DNA of 64,000 bases. Origin: Paenalcaligenes suwonensis. Lineage in GTDB: Bacteria; Pseudomonadota; Gammaproteobacteria; Burkholderiales; Burkholderiaceae_B. Location of the stretch: contig NZ_JAANPV010000007.1 of NCBI RefSeq assembly GCF_011290505.1, forward strand, positions 1 to 64,000, in the 5' to 3' direction. Both the position numbers and the translations under genes were made by a program. Under the pieces are notes generated by a model that saw only the letters and a program-made list of their open reading frames with translations, did not search any database and had not been told where the DNA came from. This document shows positions 46,471 to 55,669 of this stretch, in pieces; the stretch's first letter is position 1; each line of letters opens with the position of its first letter.

Positions 46471-46501
46471 AAAAATGCCGCCCTACAAAGGCGGCATTTT
46501 T
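46471..46501. terminator. Terminator downstream of ytoQ
   Basis: AAAAATGCCGCC (46471-46482) pairs with GGCGGCATTTTT (46490-46501) over a 7-nt loop. The A/T flanks make it bidirectional; it directly follows the stop of the minus-strand ytoQ gene. Confidence 0.9.
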
Positions 46502-46506
46502 ACAAT

Positions 46507-46947
46507 CTAGGCTTTAAGCGTATAGCGCAGTATCTCTACGACTTGCTCAGGCGTGGTTGCCCAGGCTTGGGCATTAGCATCTACCTCTTTAAGCGGATGA
46601 ATAATATCTTCCGCGTGTAGCGTAATGTAAGGTTTGCCTAAGGCTGCACAGAAACCTGCATCAAATGCCGCGTTCCATTGCTTATATTTATCACCGAAAC
46701 GCACTACCACCAAATCCGCTTTTTCGATTAGCGTACGCGTACGAATAGCATTGACCTTGGATGATTTGTGGTCACGCCAGAACGATTCACTTTCAGGACC
46801 CAAATGGTCGCCAGCAGCATCGCTAGCATCGTGATCGGTTACGGGCGCGGTAAAAAGAATGTCCAATCCGGCTGCACGCGCACCATTAGCGATTTGCTCA
46901 CGCCAATCTGTGTGAATCTCACCCGATAAATAGACGGTAAAGCTCAT
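46507..46947 (-). CDS. ytoQ: YtoQ family protein
   Basis: This 146-residue cytosolic protein matches the YtoQ family in pattern: MSFTVYLSGEIHTDWREQI at the start, APVTDHDASD, HKSSKVNAIRTRTLIEKADLVVVRFGDKYKQWNAAFDAGFC in the middle. The fold resembles nucleoside 2-deoxyribosyltransferase-like proteins, and the exact role is unknown. I use the ATG at 46947 because GGAG precedes it; a start four codons earlier is possible. Monocistronic, closed by a strong terminator. Confidence 0.85.
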   Translation of the reverse strand: MSFTVYLSGEIHTDWREQIANGARAAGLDILFTAPVTDHDASDAAGDHLGPESESFWRDHKSSKVNAIRTRTLIEKADLVVVRFGDKYKQWNAAFDAGFCAALGKPYITLHAEDIIHPLKEVDANAQAWATTPEQVVEILRYTLKA

Positions 46948-47061
46948 GTAAGTCTCCATAATAAAAGTCGGGCTAACTCTGTAAAGAGCCGCCCGACCTA
47001 TTCAAGCAGACTACACCATAGCATGCTGCGCTATTTAGGTGTTTATGCCTCCCGTGATGCC

Positions 47062-47568
47062 TTAGGTCCAAAAACCATGGTGCGGTTTTGAGGCTTCATC
47101 TTCAATCAATGGGCCTATTACGGTAACTTTACGCTGGCCGCGTGCAAAAACCTCTCTACATGGAAGTGAGAAAGTAGGATTTTCTGGATGATCTCCAGTA
47201 AGTTCTAACAGTTTCTCTTCGGCTAGTGCATACACCACACGGCCAATACCACACCAATAAATCGCACCAGAACACATGCAACACGGCTCGGCGCTGGTGT
47301 ACAGCGTGCACAATGCCAGTTCTTCAGGTGTTAGCAATTTGGCTGCTTCGGCCGCGGCGCGTAACTCGGCATGCTGCGTAGGGTCGCCCTCTGGGGGCAT
47401 GGAGTTATTACCCGCCATGCAGACGATTTTTCCATTTGCATCCGCTACCAAGGCAGCAAAAGGGTGCCTGCCATCGTCTTTAGATTGCTCTGAGAGCACA
47501 ATGGTTTGGCGCAGCAGCTTCATATCTCGAGGACTCAGCTCGGTATTGGTAATGGGTGAATTACTCAT
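47062..47568 (-). CDS. Nucleoside/nucleobase deaminase (CMP/dCMP deaminase superfamily)
   Basis: This 168-residue Zn-dependent deaminase has the zinc and proton-shuttle motifs HAE (TQHAELRAA) and PCCMC (TSAEPCCMCSGAIYW). The sequence is close in style to guanine deaminase GuaD and related purine-base deaminases. It overlaps the end of the NCS2 permease gene by 8 nt, so the two form one unit: import a base, then deaminate it. A LysR gene is divergent from this pair. Confidence 0.88.
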   Translation of the reverse strand: MSNSPITNTELSPRDMKLLRQTIVLSEQSKDDGRHPFAALVADANGKIVCMAGNNSMPPEGDPTQHAELRAAAEAAKLLTPEELALCTLYTSAEPCCMCSGAIYWCGIGRVVYALAEEKLLELTGDHPENPTFSLPCREVFARGQRKVTVIGPLIEDEASKPHHGFWT

Positions 47569-48922
47569 GACGGTCTCCTTGTTCGGATGTAAGGGTAGGG
47601 GACGCAGGCGTAGCAGGTGCCAGCGTCTCTTTGGAATTCAGTAAGATATTCAGTAGGATGGCGGTAATAGCCGCTAGGAAAATACCGCTCTCTACAAACA
47701 GTTTCAGAGGGCCTTCGACTCGCTGGAACAGCGCCGGGAATGACATAGGCAATACGCCCACACTGATGGAAACCGCCACAATCAAGCCATTTCGTGTGCC
47801 TTCAAACTTCACACGACTTAATTCTTGGATACCGGCAACGGTAGTCATGCCAAACATCACAATGGCACACCCACCCAATACCGGACGTGGAATAGTGGCA
47901 ATTAGTGCACCAAGCTTAGGAAACAGCCCCATTAAGATCATGATCACGCCAGCAGCAGCCACTACATAACGGCTACGCACATTCGACATGGCGATCAAAC
48001 CCGTGTTTTGAGTGAAAGCGTTATAGGGGAAGCTATTGAACACACCACCTAACATGGTAGACAAGCCGTCTGCACGGAATGCATCACCTAAGGTTGTTTG
48101 ATTGGCAGGCTTGCCGGTGATTTTCCCGATGGCAAGTACGTTCCCGGTGGTTTCTGCCATGATGACCAGCATCGCCATCATCATGACTAAGGTAGGAGCT
48201 AAGGCAAACTCTGGCATTCCAAATGCAAAAGGAGGACTTAACTCAAACCATGCCGCTTCACCTACTCGGGTGAAATCCGTATAGCCCATTGCCATCGCCA
48301 ATGCGGTACCAAACAGCAAACCTATTAATACCGATAAGTTGCCTACAAAACCTAAAGATTTGGCATGAATAAACAGAATAATGGCAATGGTCGCTAGGCA
48401 TAATAGCAGATTACCTGGTGCGCCAAAGTCTGCAGCGTCAGGGTTTCCGCCTCCTAACCAAATAGCCGCGGCAGGCATCAATGAGATCCCAATCACACTA
48501 ATTAAGCTACCAATCACTACCGGTGGGAAAAATTTAAGTAGCCGGCTAAATAACGGTGCAATCACGATGGTTAATGCACCAGCTGTAATCACAGCACCAA
48601 ACACGGTGGTTAACCCATATTGCTGGCCAATCATAATCATGGGCGCGATAGCAATAAACGAGCACCCTTGGATTAACGGTAAACGCGCACCAAAGCGCCA
48701 AAACCCCAAGGTTTGAATTAAGGTAGCAACCCCGGATGTAAGCCAGTTGGCATTAATTAGGGTAATCATTTGCTCGGTAGTCAGCCCAAGTGCACTGCCT
48801 AGTATCAACGGCACAGCAACGGCACCGGCATACATCACCAATACGTGCTGTAGCCCAAAACTGGCTAATTGTCGTACTGGCAAAACCTCATCTACAGGGT
48901 GTACTGAAACGCTGTTTTTCAT
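47561..48922 (-). CDS. NCS2 family nucleobase:cation symporter (xanthine/uric acid permease type)
   Basis: This 453-residue inner-membrane symporter of the nucleobase-ascorbate (NCS2) family has about 14 hydrophobic segments. Conserved blocks are LQHVLVMYAGAVAVPLILG, QGCSFIAIAPM, the family motif near VIMAETTGNVLAIGKITGKP, and NAFTQNTGLIAMSNV RSRYV. I choose 48922 as the start because AAGGAGACAAGT precedes it. It is the first gene of the permease-deaminase pair. Substrate is most likely a purine, judging from its partner. Confidence 0.9.
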   Translation of the reverse strand: MKNSVSVHPVDEVLPVRQLASFGLQHVLVMYAGAVAVPLILGSALGLTTEQMITLINANWLTSGVATLIQTLGFWRFGARLPLIQGCSFIAIAPMIMIGQQYGLTTVFGAVITAGALTIVIAPLFSRLLKFFPPVVIGSLISVIGISLMPAAAIWLGGGNPDAADFGAPGNLLLCLATIAIILFIHAKSLGFVGNLSVLIGLLFGTALAMAMGYTDFTRVGEAAWFELSPPFAFGMPEFALAPTLVMMMAMLVIMAETTGNVLAIGKITGKPANQTTLGDAFRADGLSTMLGGVFNSFPYNAFTQNTGLIAMSNVRSRYVVAAAGVIMILMGLFPKLGALIATIPRPVLGGCAIVMFGMTTVAGIQELSRVKFEGTRNGLIVAVSISVGVLPMSFPALFQRVEGPLKLFVESGIFLAAITAILLNILLNSKETLAPATPASPTLTSEQGDRHE

Positions 48923-49046
48923 ACTTGTCTCCTTTGCAGTGGATACCACATCATGCTCTTTGTCCTAGAGCTTGCTGCTATCATCAATCAGCTTTGCAAT
49001 TGAACATAATTAATATTCATCGGAAAACCCGATAGATGAGCGAGAC

Positions 49047-49961
49047 ATGCAATTTTCAATAGACCAACTAGAAATGTTCAGCGCGGTCGCCAGACAAGGC
49101 TCTTTTTCAGCTGCTGCACGCACAATCAATAAAAGCCAATCGACGGTGAGTGCGGCCGTAGCCAACCTGGAAGTAGATTTGGGCGTAGAACTCTTTGATA
49201 GACAAGCCAAGCTACCCGTTCTAACTCCTGCTGGCGTACAACTGTTACGTCAAGCAGAGTTAGTCTTGGACAGATGCTCTACGCTGGAAATGCATGCGCG
49301 TCAGCTCATGGATACACCGCAATCCGAACTCTTGCTCGCCATCGAGATTCCCTATCCTGTACTGGTGCATCCCTTACAGGAGCTATCGCGACAATTTCCT
49401 TACCTTGATGTGACCATCCGGCACCCCATGGATGGCGATGTAGCGGTGTTAGTGCAAAAAGGAGAAGTAGATTTAGGTATTACGTTTTCGCAACCTGCCT
49501 ACACGCGAGATATAGCATTTAGGCAAATGGGGAAGTTGATTTTGACGCATGTGGTGCACCGAGATCACCCTTTGGCGCACTACAACTCTATTAGCTTTGC
49601 TGAACTGCGAGAACATCGGAGGTTAGCGTTTTCCGCCTATGCACATAGGTTGCCATCTACCGAATACCTTACGGCCGGCAATAGCTGGCAAGCAGAAAGT
49701 TACTCAGCCCTACTAGAGATGACACGCGCAGGGTTAGGGTGGACTACCTTGCCCAGACAGTCCATTTTGCGTGAAATAGAATCTGGCGAATTAGTAGAAC
49801 TGCCACTACAGGCCTACCCACATACCGATTGGGTAGTAGGTGTGGATTTGCTCTGGTCACACCAGGCACAGCTAGGCAAGGCTTCGGCATGGTTGCGCCA
49901 GTACCTGCAAGCATTCAAAGTGTTTGAGCTGGACAGAAATGGCAATAGAACCATTTTGTGA
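49047..49961 (+). CDS. LysR family transcriptional regulator, divergent from the purine permease
   Basis: This 304-residue LysR regulator has an N-terminal winged helix-turn-helix (LEMFSAVARQGSFSAAARTINKSQSTVSAAVANLE) and a periplasmic-binding-fold effector domain. It is transcribed divergently from the NCS2 permease and deaminase genes, with 124 bp between, so it most probably controls them in response to a purine-type effector. A strong terminator follows. Confidence 0.9.
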   Translation: MQFSIDQLEMFSAVARQGSFSAAARTINKSQSTVSAAVANLEVDLGVELFDRQAKLPVLTPAGVQLLRQAELVLDRCSTLEMHARQLMDTPQSELLLAIEIPYPVLVHPLQELSRQFPYLDVTIRHPMDGDVAVLVQKGEVDLGITFSQPAYTRDIAFRQMGKLILTHVVHRDHPLAHYNSISFAELREHRRLAFSAYAHRLPSTEYLTAGNSWQAESYSALLEMTRAGLGWTTLPRQSILREIESGELVELPLQAYPHTDWVVGVDLLWSHQAQLGKASAWLRQYLQAFKVFELDRNGNRTIL

Positions 49962-50007
49962 TGGCTCTTCGCATGGCGCTTACCAGAAGAGCAGAGTGAC
50001 ACACATG

Positions 50008-50035
50008 AAAAAGAGCCCATGTCAGGGCTCTTTTT
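50008..50035. terminator. Terminator between the LysR gene and dbpA
   Basis: AAAAAGAGCCC (50008-50018) pairs with GGGCTCTTTTT (50025-50035) over a 6-nt loop. It serves the LysR gene and, through its A-rich left arm, the convergent dbpA. Confidence 0.9.
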
Positions 50036-50062
50036 GTTTAGCGTATCTAGCACGTAGGCACG

Positions 50063-51451
50063 TTATCTATCTTCCAAAAAACGCATACGGAAGCGTCTAC
50101 CTTTGATATTGCTGTTGGCGATTTTATCGAAGTAACGGCGTGCAACGCTGCGATCTAAAGCAACGTAGCTGCTGAATTCGGTAATCGCAATTTTACCTAC
50201 CTGATCGCCAGTCAAACCCACGTCACGGGTTAGGGCACCTAACAAATCGCCTGGACGTAATTTATCTTTTTTGCCACCTTGAATTTGCAAGGTGATCATT
50301 GGCGCCAGCAAAGGCTCTTGGGATTTCGCACGCAAACCTTTTAAATGCCCCCATTTCACAGGGCTGCCTTGGTATTCTTCGATCAGCTTCACCCAGCGCA
50401 TTTCACTGCCAGACACCAAGTTCAATGCCAAACCTTTTTGGTCGCCTCTACCACTACGGCCTATGCGGTGCACATGAACTTCGGCATCTTTGGTGACATC
50501 TACGTTGATTACCACTTCCAGATTTTGAATATCCAAGCCGCGCGAGGCCACATCAGTAGCCACTAACACGGCACAGCTTTTATTCGCAAACTGGATCAAG
50601 ATTTCGTCTCTATCGCGCTGATCTAAATCGCCAGTTAAGGACTCAGCACTGATACCTTCAGAGCGCAGCTCTTCAACCACCTCTTGGCAACGCATTTTAG
50701 TATTGCAGAAAATCAGAGTAGAAGTAGGGCGGTAGTGTTTCAGCAAGGAAACCACTGCCCCTAAACGCTGCTCAAAGCTCACCTCGTAGAAGATTTGTTC
50801 AATCTGCTTGGCATTGTGCAGGGCTTCAACTTTGACCTCAACGGGGTTCTTTAAGAAGCGCGCACTAATCTTACGAATATTGTCGGGATAAGTAGCCGAA
50901 AACAGCAGCGTTTGGCGACGGGTAGGGCAGTGTGACGCAATAGCAATCATGTCGTCTTTAAAGCCCATGTCTACCATGCGATCAGCTTCGTCCAGCACCA
51001 AGGTTTTTAACGCCGTTAAATCCAGATTGCCTCTATCTAAGTGGTCTTGAATACGACCTGGCGTACCCACCACCACGTGCGCACCGTTGCGCAGTGCTTC
51101 TGTTTGCGGGCGCGAAGGTACGCCACCACATAAGGTCAGCATACGTACGTTAGGGATTTGACGTGCCAAACGACGCAGCTCTGTCGTTACTTGATCCGCC
51201 AACTCACGCGTGGGGCACACCACCAATGCTTGAGGCTCTAGCTTGCTGGGGTCTAGCGTTTGTAGCAGCCCTAAACCAAAAGCGGCGGTTTTACCGCTAC
51301 CAGTTTTAGCTTGGGCGATTAAGTCCTTACCGTCCAGAATCAAAGGCAAGCTTTGCTCCTGAATAGCAGTCATGTTTTCAAAACCCAAACCTTGCAGGGT
51401 TTCAAGCAAAACAGGCAATAAAGGAAGCGTATTAAAAGAGGTAGTGGACAT
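50063..51451 (-). CDS. dbpA: ATP-dependent RNA helicase DbpA
   Basis: DbpA is a DEAD-box helicase activated by hairpin 92 of 23S rRNA and acts in 50S subunit assembly. The 462 residues have Walker A (AKTGSGKT), DEAD (VLDEADRMVD), SAT, and HRIGRSGR motifs. They end with the specific DbpA RNA-binding domain (about 390-462; KDKLRPGDLLGALTRDVGLTGDQVGKIAI ... KGRRFRMRFLED). The last domain separates it from RhlE and other helicases. Confidence 0.95.
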   Translation of the reverse strand: MSTTSFNTLPLLPVLLETLQGLGFENMTAIQEQSLPLILDGKDLIAQAKTGSGKTAAFGLGLLQTLDPSKLEPQALVVCPTRELADQVTTELRRLARQIPNVRMLTLCGGVPSRPQTEALRNGAHVVVGTPGRIQDHLDRGNLDLTALKTLVLDEADRMVDMGFKDDMIAIASHCPTRRQTLLFSATYPDNIRKISARFLKNPVEVKVEALHNAKQIEQIFYEVSFEQRLGAVVSLLKHYRPTSTLIFCNTKMRCQEVVEELRSEGISAESLTGDLDQRDRDEILIQFANKSCAVLVATDVASRGLDIQNLEVVINVDVTKDAEVHVHRIGRSGRGDQKGLALNLVSGSEMRWVKLIEEYQGSPVKWGHLKGLRAKSQEPLLAPMITLQIQGGKKDKLRPGDLLGALTRDVGLTGDQVGKIAITEFSSYVALDRSVARRYFDKIANSNIKGRRFRMRFLEDR

Positions 51452-51943
51452 AAAAGCCGGATCAAAATAACTGCAAAATGAAAAGATACCTACAGTTTAC
51501 CTTTAGCTGGCTGATCGCAGGGAATTAGCGTACGTAATTGCACTTTATTGAAGTTACCTCAACAACATAAAACACCACTAAAAGCCTGCGTTCCCTAGAC
51601 ATCAACACAGTTTTCTCCAGCTTAATAAGCTACCTCACAGAACCCAAAACAGCCTTTTAACTACTTGATTTCCCTAGTATTGCGCATGCCTTAAAGCTTT
51701 TGTGCGCTAGCTGAAAAGCTGGTGCTTGTAGAGCATTACCCTCGCTTTCTAGAATGAGGGAAATTTATAAGTACAACGAGTTCAGAGACAAAAACCTTCC
51801 TCTTAGAGTCGCTCATAAGCCTTCACCTATCCCTCCTGCAGAGCGTACAGGAAATAAGTATCAATTGTTAGCAGCATAGTAGTTCTTGCATTACGCATCG
51901 CCCATCATGGGCGCAACGTGTTTATAAAAAGACCAAGGAGACA
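51452..51943. other. 492-bp gene-free region upstream of the NCS1 permease gene
   Basis: This stretch lies between divergent dbpA and the NCS1 permease gene. It contains small hairpins: CCCTC/GAGGG at about 51741-51762, AGCT-AAAAG-type near 51710-51722, and CGCCCATCATGGGCG at 51899-51913 in the leader. A good AAGGAG lies before the ATG at 51944. I looked for thiamine and purine riboswitch cores and saw none. No ORF above 60 codons or RNA gene is evident. Confidence 0.5.
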
Positions 51944-53284
51944 ATGATGACGCAACAAACTGGATCGAATTCACCATCTATGGCTGAAATGCTCGTCCCG
52001 GAGAGCGCTCGATTATCAAAAAATAACTTGATGATGGCATGGTGGGGCGTTTGTAGTGCCATGTTTTATTTAGTGGTTGCCGCAAGCCTAGCGTTGAGCT
52101 TTGGTGCCATCAACGCCATTATCGGTATGGCTTTGTCGGTGGTGGTGTATGGCTTGATTAATGCTGTCATTACTCGTTATGCCATTCAAACAGGCTTATC
52201 GGTAGCCTTATTTTCACAGATACTATTAGGTAGAACAGGGTCTGTCATCGCGACCTTAATCTTTTTTGCTACGGCGATGTATTACGCCATTTTCGAAGGA
52301 TCGGTTATCGCTGTAGGTATCAATACAGTTTTTCCTAGTATTAGTTATCCCTTAGCCGCCTTCATTGTTGTCTTACTTAGCGTGCCGTTGATGTTCGGCA
52401 ATGCCATGCGGTGGTTGGACAGGCTGAATGCCATCTTACTGCCCATTTACATTATTGGATTAGTCACTGCTATTGTCTTAGCCATCAGTTTGTACGGATA
52501 TAACGAGCAGTGGCTAGCCTTAGGTCCCAAAGAGCCTAGCCGCTATGGTTGGTGGCACACCTTTGTGTATTACATGGGTATTTGGGTGTTGATGATGTAT
52601 ACCTTTGATTATGCGCGTTATGGCAGAAAAGCAGACAGTCGTTTTCATGCCCGCGTGAACTTCGGTATGCCGTTTTACTTCATTGCATTTTTCCTGAGCG
52701 GCTTAGCCGGTATCTTTTTAGTAGCCAGTGTGCCCTTGGATGGCGGACTAAGCGAAGTATCGGTTTTACTGGCACTACTTAAAATGATGGGCGTGTTTGG
52801 GCTGCTCTTTGTGTGGGCCACCCAAACACGTATTAATACAGCTAACTTCTATTTGGCTGCCACTAATATGCAGGCGTGTATGACTCAGCTTATTGGTGTA
52901 AGAGGGCACTATCTAGTGTGGGCTGTAGTGGTAGCTGCAATAGTCTACGTATTAATGCTCGCTGATGTATTTAGCTACTTGCTACAAGCCTTGGCTTATC
53001 AGGGTATCTTTGTGGTCGCATGGGTGGCCTTGGCGTTGACTCACATTGCGTTAACGCGCAAAAACACCTCGCAAGCCTACATAGAACAGCAGTTGGCGCA
53101 GGTGACCTTTCTGCGAGTTGGGGCTGTAATGGCGTGGTTACTTGCCGCCTTAGCCGGTATTACGATCATGCATTTGGGTGGTACCTACAGCAGTTTTTCT
53201 GCGCCAGTTACCATCGTGATAGCCTCAATGGTATATGCCATTTTCGCACGTGCCCCGATTGCTGTACCAGCCGTCACAGCTTGA
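51944..53284 (+). CDS. NCS1 family nucleobase permease (cytosine permease-like)
   Basis: This 446-residue inner-membrane transporter of the NCS1 (CodB-like) family has about 12 hydrophobic segments. It shows the family's early SLALSFGAINAIIGMALS glycine pattern, the NAMRWLDRLNAILLP region and WATQTRINTANFYLAATNMQ in the middle. Likely substrates are cytosine, other pyrimidines or hydantoins; none can be chosen. Nearby purine-base genes make nucleobase scavenging plausible. The start at 51944 follows AAGGAG; a second ATG follows directly. Confidence 0.88.
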   Translation: MMTQQTGSNSPSMAEMLVPESARLSKNNLMMAWWGVCSAMFYLVVAASLALSFGAINAIIGMALSVVVYGLINAVITRYAIQTGLSVALFSQILLGRTGSVIATLIFFATAMYYAIFEGSVIAVGINTVFPSISYPLAAFIVVLLSVPLMFGNAMRWLDRLNAILLPIYIIGLVTAIVLAISLYGYNEQWLALGPKEPSRYGWWHTFVYYMGIWVLMMYTFDYARYGRKADSRFHARVNFGMPFYFIAFFLSGLAGIFLVASVPLDGGLSEVSVLLALLKMMGVFGLLFVWATQTRINTANFYLAATNMQACMTQLIGVRGHYLVWAVVVAAIVYVLMLADVFSYLLQALAYQGIFVVAWVALALTHIALTRKNTSQAYIEQQLAQVTFLRVGAVMAWLLAALAGITIMHLGGTYSSFSAPVTIVIASMVYAIFARAPIAVPAVTA

Positions 53285-53330
53285 CCGCGTTACTATAGTG
53301 AGTCTCCAAAATAATCACCAAGGAGCTCAC

Positions 53331-53801
53331 ATGAAACTGCTTCACGGCTTAGCAATGCTGACTTTACCTGCCAGTGTCTTGGCTAATGACTGTATAAGCA
53401 CCCAAGCTCCATTGGCCGTTTGTCAGGCAGAAGCCAAGGCCGGGCACGCCTTGGCCCAAGTCGCATTGGCCACAAAATATATGTATGGCGAAGAGATTGA
53501 GCGCAATGAAGAGCAAGCCTTTGCCTGGTATTTACAAGCAGCAGAGCAGGGTGTTGCACCAGGGTCGGTAGCCTATATGTACGCCACTGGCACAGGCGTG
53601 CAGCAAAATGATAATGAGGCGGCTAAATGGTACGCAGAAGGAGCTAAACAAGGCGATGCCGTGTCTCAAGTGAATCTAGGTAGGTACTACGAGCAGGGCA
53701 CAGGTGTAGCAAAAGACATAGAAAAGGCAAAAACACTGTATAAAGCGGCGTGTGAGGGCGGTAATTACTCAGGCTGTGACGAGTATAAAAGGCTGCAATA
53801 G
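53331..53801 (+). CDS. Exported Sel1-repeat protein
   Basis: This 156-residue precursor has a signal peptide (residues 1-19, ending VLA) and three to four Sel1 repeats (for example AFAWYLQAAEQG, AAKWYAEGAKQGDAVSQVNLGRYYEQGTGV). Two late Cys (ACEGG, GCDEY) and an early Cys pair suggest disulfides in the periplasm. Sel1 proteins serve as binding scaffolds. The start at 53331 follows AAGGAG. It sits after the NCS1 permease gene and before a broken gene. Confidence 0.88.
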   Translation: MKLLHGLAMLTLPASVLANDCISTQAPLAVCQAEAKAGHALAQVALATKYMYGEEIERNEEQAFAWYLQAAEQGVAPGSVAYMYATGTGVQQNDNEAAKWYAEGAKQGDAVSQVNLGRYYEQGTGVAKDIEKAKTLYKAACEGGNYSGCDEYKRLQ

Positions 53802-53925
53802 TGCTGCATTACGATTGCACACCGAAACATATAGGTAGCACGGTTCGTCGTCGCTTTCACTATAATTTCAGCGGTTAGGGCACTTCTCAGCCTACTTAAT
53901 GCCATTTACTCACTAAGGAACCCCC

Positions 53926-54506
53926 ATGTTCAAAAAGCTTTTCGGTAAGAAAAAAGCCAAAGCTACCCATTTTGTCACTGTCACCTTAAATGCACGCCTA
54001 TAACCACAGCACCGCGGTGATCTTGAAGATGCACTGAGCAAAGTCTTAAAACGCTCTGATATAGCGTAGTCAGCGGTGGCGGCTCGCTGCTTACCGATGG
54101 GGGCGAGATTTCAGAATGCGATATAGAAATCGACGCTACCGACATCAGCGATGAAGCCATCAACAATATTCTGGGTTTTCTAAGCAAAGCGTTAGCGCCA
54201 AAAGGGTCTCGCTTGCGTGTTGAAGATCGTGTGATTCCTTTTGGCCATCAAGAAGGTTTGGCGCTATACCTAAACGGTACAGACTTGCCTGATGAGGTTT
54301 ATCAAAACTGCGACGTGAATGTGGTGTGGAGCGAAGTCGATAAAGCGCTGGGCGACGAAGGCTCCATCCATAGTCACTATCAAGGCATGACAGAAACAGC
54401 GTTCTATATGTACGGCAATAGTTACGAGACCATGCGCGAACGCATACAGCCGTTCTTGGATGAATATCCATTGTGCCAACGTTGCAGAATCGTTCAAATT
54501 GCCTAA
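53926..54506 (+). pseudogene. Broken gene of unknown family: in-frame stop and a one-base frameshift
   Basis: An intact start (MFKKLFGKKKAKATHFVTVTLNARL) runs into TAA at 54001, where a Gln codon would fit (ARLQPQHRGDLEDAL continues in frame). The frame then shifts by one base near 54062, where a second stop TAG (54067) appears. From 54063 a different frame reads on (SVVSGGGSLLTDGGEISECDIEID) to a C-terminus of about 148 residues with EYPLCQRCRIVQIA and a stop at 54506. The assembled product would be about 193 residues. The family is not recognised, but the small acidic shape resembles immunity-type proteins. A sequencing error is less likely because two lesions occur. Confidence 0.75.
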
Positions 54507-54652
54507 TCGATTAGCCTAGTGGCGATTATTATAAACATCGCATAATGTATATTATGTAAAGTCGACAAGCAACCCACACATGTAGATACCCCTTTCCCAG
54601 ACTGCTGCCAGTACACTGACGTGCAAAGCAGCACTTTGGGATTCTTATAGGC

Positions 54653-55435
54653 ATGATTTCTTACTTAACAACCGGCAGTATCTACAGCCTCCAACAATTG
54701 GGCATTACCGCAGCCGCGGGCGGTATTTTCCTTGCCTATTACATGATGATGCTACTGGCCATCATACTGGGTGGAGGCCTTCTAATCTGGTGGTTGTGGC
54801 GCTATATCTGCGCTAAACAAGGTAAGCCTCGCAAACCTTTAGCAACTTGGGCACGTGTAGTTACTGCACTGGTCTCTATCTATCCCATTTGGTTTGGCGT
54901 AGGAACTCTGTCCATATGGTACTCAGGCTACCAAATCGATAAAGCGCGTGTCGCTGAAAATGTGCGTCGTTATGGGCCTTTAGAGCAAACAACGCAATTT
55001 GGCGAAATGCAGTTGGTCGCTGGCACGCTTATTAATAGAGGCGATCCCTGGCGCTTTAAAGATCGTCCACAACAAGACCCTTTGCTAGATTTAGAAGCTG
55101 TACGCTTTATTGAGCCAACTCCTGTAGCAGGTGTACTCGCGTATGCCATGTCTGTAGAAGGCTCTAGCCTTACCATTGAACTGGCACAAGAATATCAACT
55201 AGACACAGCAGAGCTGTCTAGGCATTGTCCCGTTGGCTACATTTTGATGTACACATTTCCTGATCGTAGGATTCTAGAGGAAAAACGTCTAGAACCACCC
55301 TATACATGGTTCACGCCTAGTCAATGGGAACCCACCAGCTGTTTTGACTCAACCACTGGCGTGATGGTGATGGATATGAATCAACACGGCATTTATTTTC
55401 CTAAAAAAGCGTCGCCGTATACGCCTAAAAAATAA
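54653..55435 (+). CDS. Membrane-anchored protein of unknown function
   Basis: This 260-residue protein has two to three N-terminal transmembrane segments (about 20-50 and 68-90), a short basic loop between them, and then a soluble domain of about 165 residues that has no motif I recognise (VAGTLINRGDPWRFKDRP; SRHCPVGYILMYTF). Its orientation and partners are unknown. No clear family. It lies between a pseudogene and another orphan gene, so it may belong to a variable region. Confidence 0.6.
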   Translation: MISYLTTGSIYSLQQLGITAAAGGIFLAYYMMMLLAIILGGGLLIWWLWRYICAKQGKPRKPLATWARVVTALVSIYPIWFGVGTLSIWYSGYQIDKARVAENVRRYGPLEQTTQFGEMQLVAGTLINRGDPWRFKDRPQQDPLLDLEAVRFIEPTPVAGVLAYAMSVEGSSLTIELAQEYQLDTAELSRHCPVGYILMYTFPDRRILEEKRLEPPYTWFTPSQWEPTSCFDSTTGVMVMDMNQHGIYFPKKASPYTPKK

Positions 55436-55478
55436 GCACTGCTAACGGACGCCAACAGTATTGATCTACAGATGACTA

Positions 55479-55523
55479 ACAGAAAGAACGTGCGCACCCC
55501 GTAATATGCCCTCTTCTTTCTGT
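55479..55523. repeat. Long-loop inverted repeat after the membrane protein gene
   Basis: ACAGAAAGAA (55479-55488) pairs with TTCTTTCTGT (55514-55523) with a 25-nt loop. It begins 44 nt past the stop and may work as a weak terminator. Confidence 0.45.
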
Positions 55524-55669
55524 GAACTTTTCTGTTTGTTGTTCTTTATTTCTTCCGTTAGTTGCATTATTTAGAACCTGTAAAACTATCAATCTATCTT
55601 TTTTACTCGTTCTTAGGCTATCTTTTATGCTTACTCAGTACGTTTAACTAAGCTTTTTACGTTAGCCTT

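Noticed and set aside
48102-48716. Plus-strand frames opposite the NCS2 permease gene
   Set aside because: They are Met/Pro/Ile/Asn-rich antisense reads of transmembrane codons, not genes.
51452-51943. Possible TPP or purine riboswitch upstream of the NCS1 permease
   Set aside because: The conserved CUGAGA/ACC/GAA elements of the thiamine switch and the paired loops of the purine switch are not found.
54213-54506. Separate small gene of 97 codons starting at TTG
   Set aside because: The frame extends upstream without a stop to about 54063 and continues the protein begun at 53926, so it is the tail of a broken gene.
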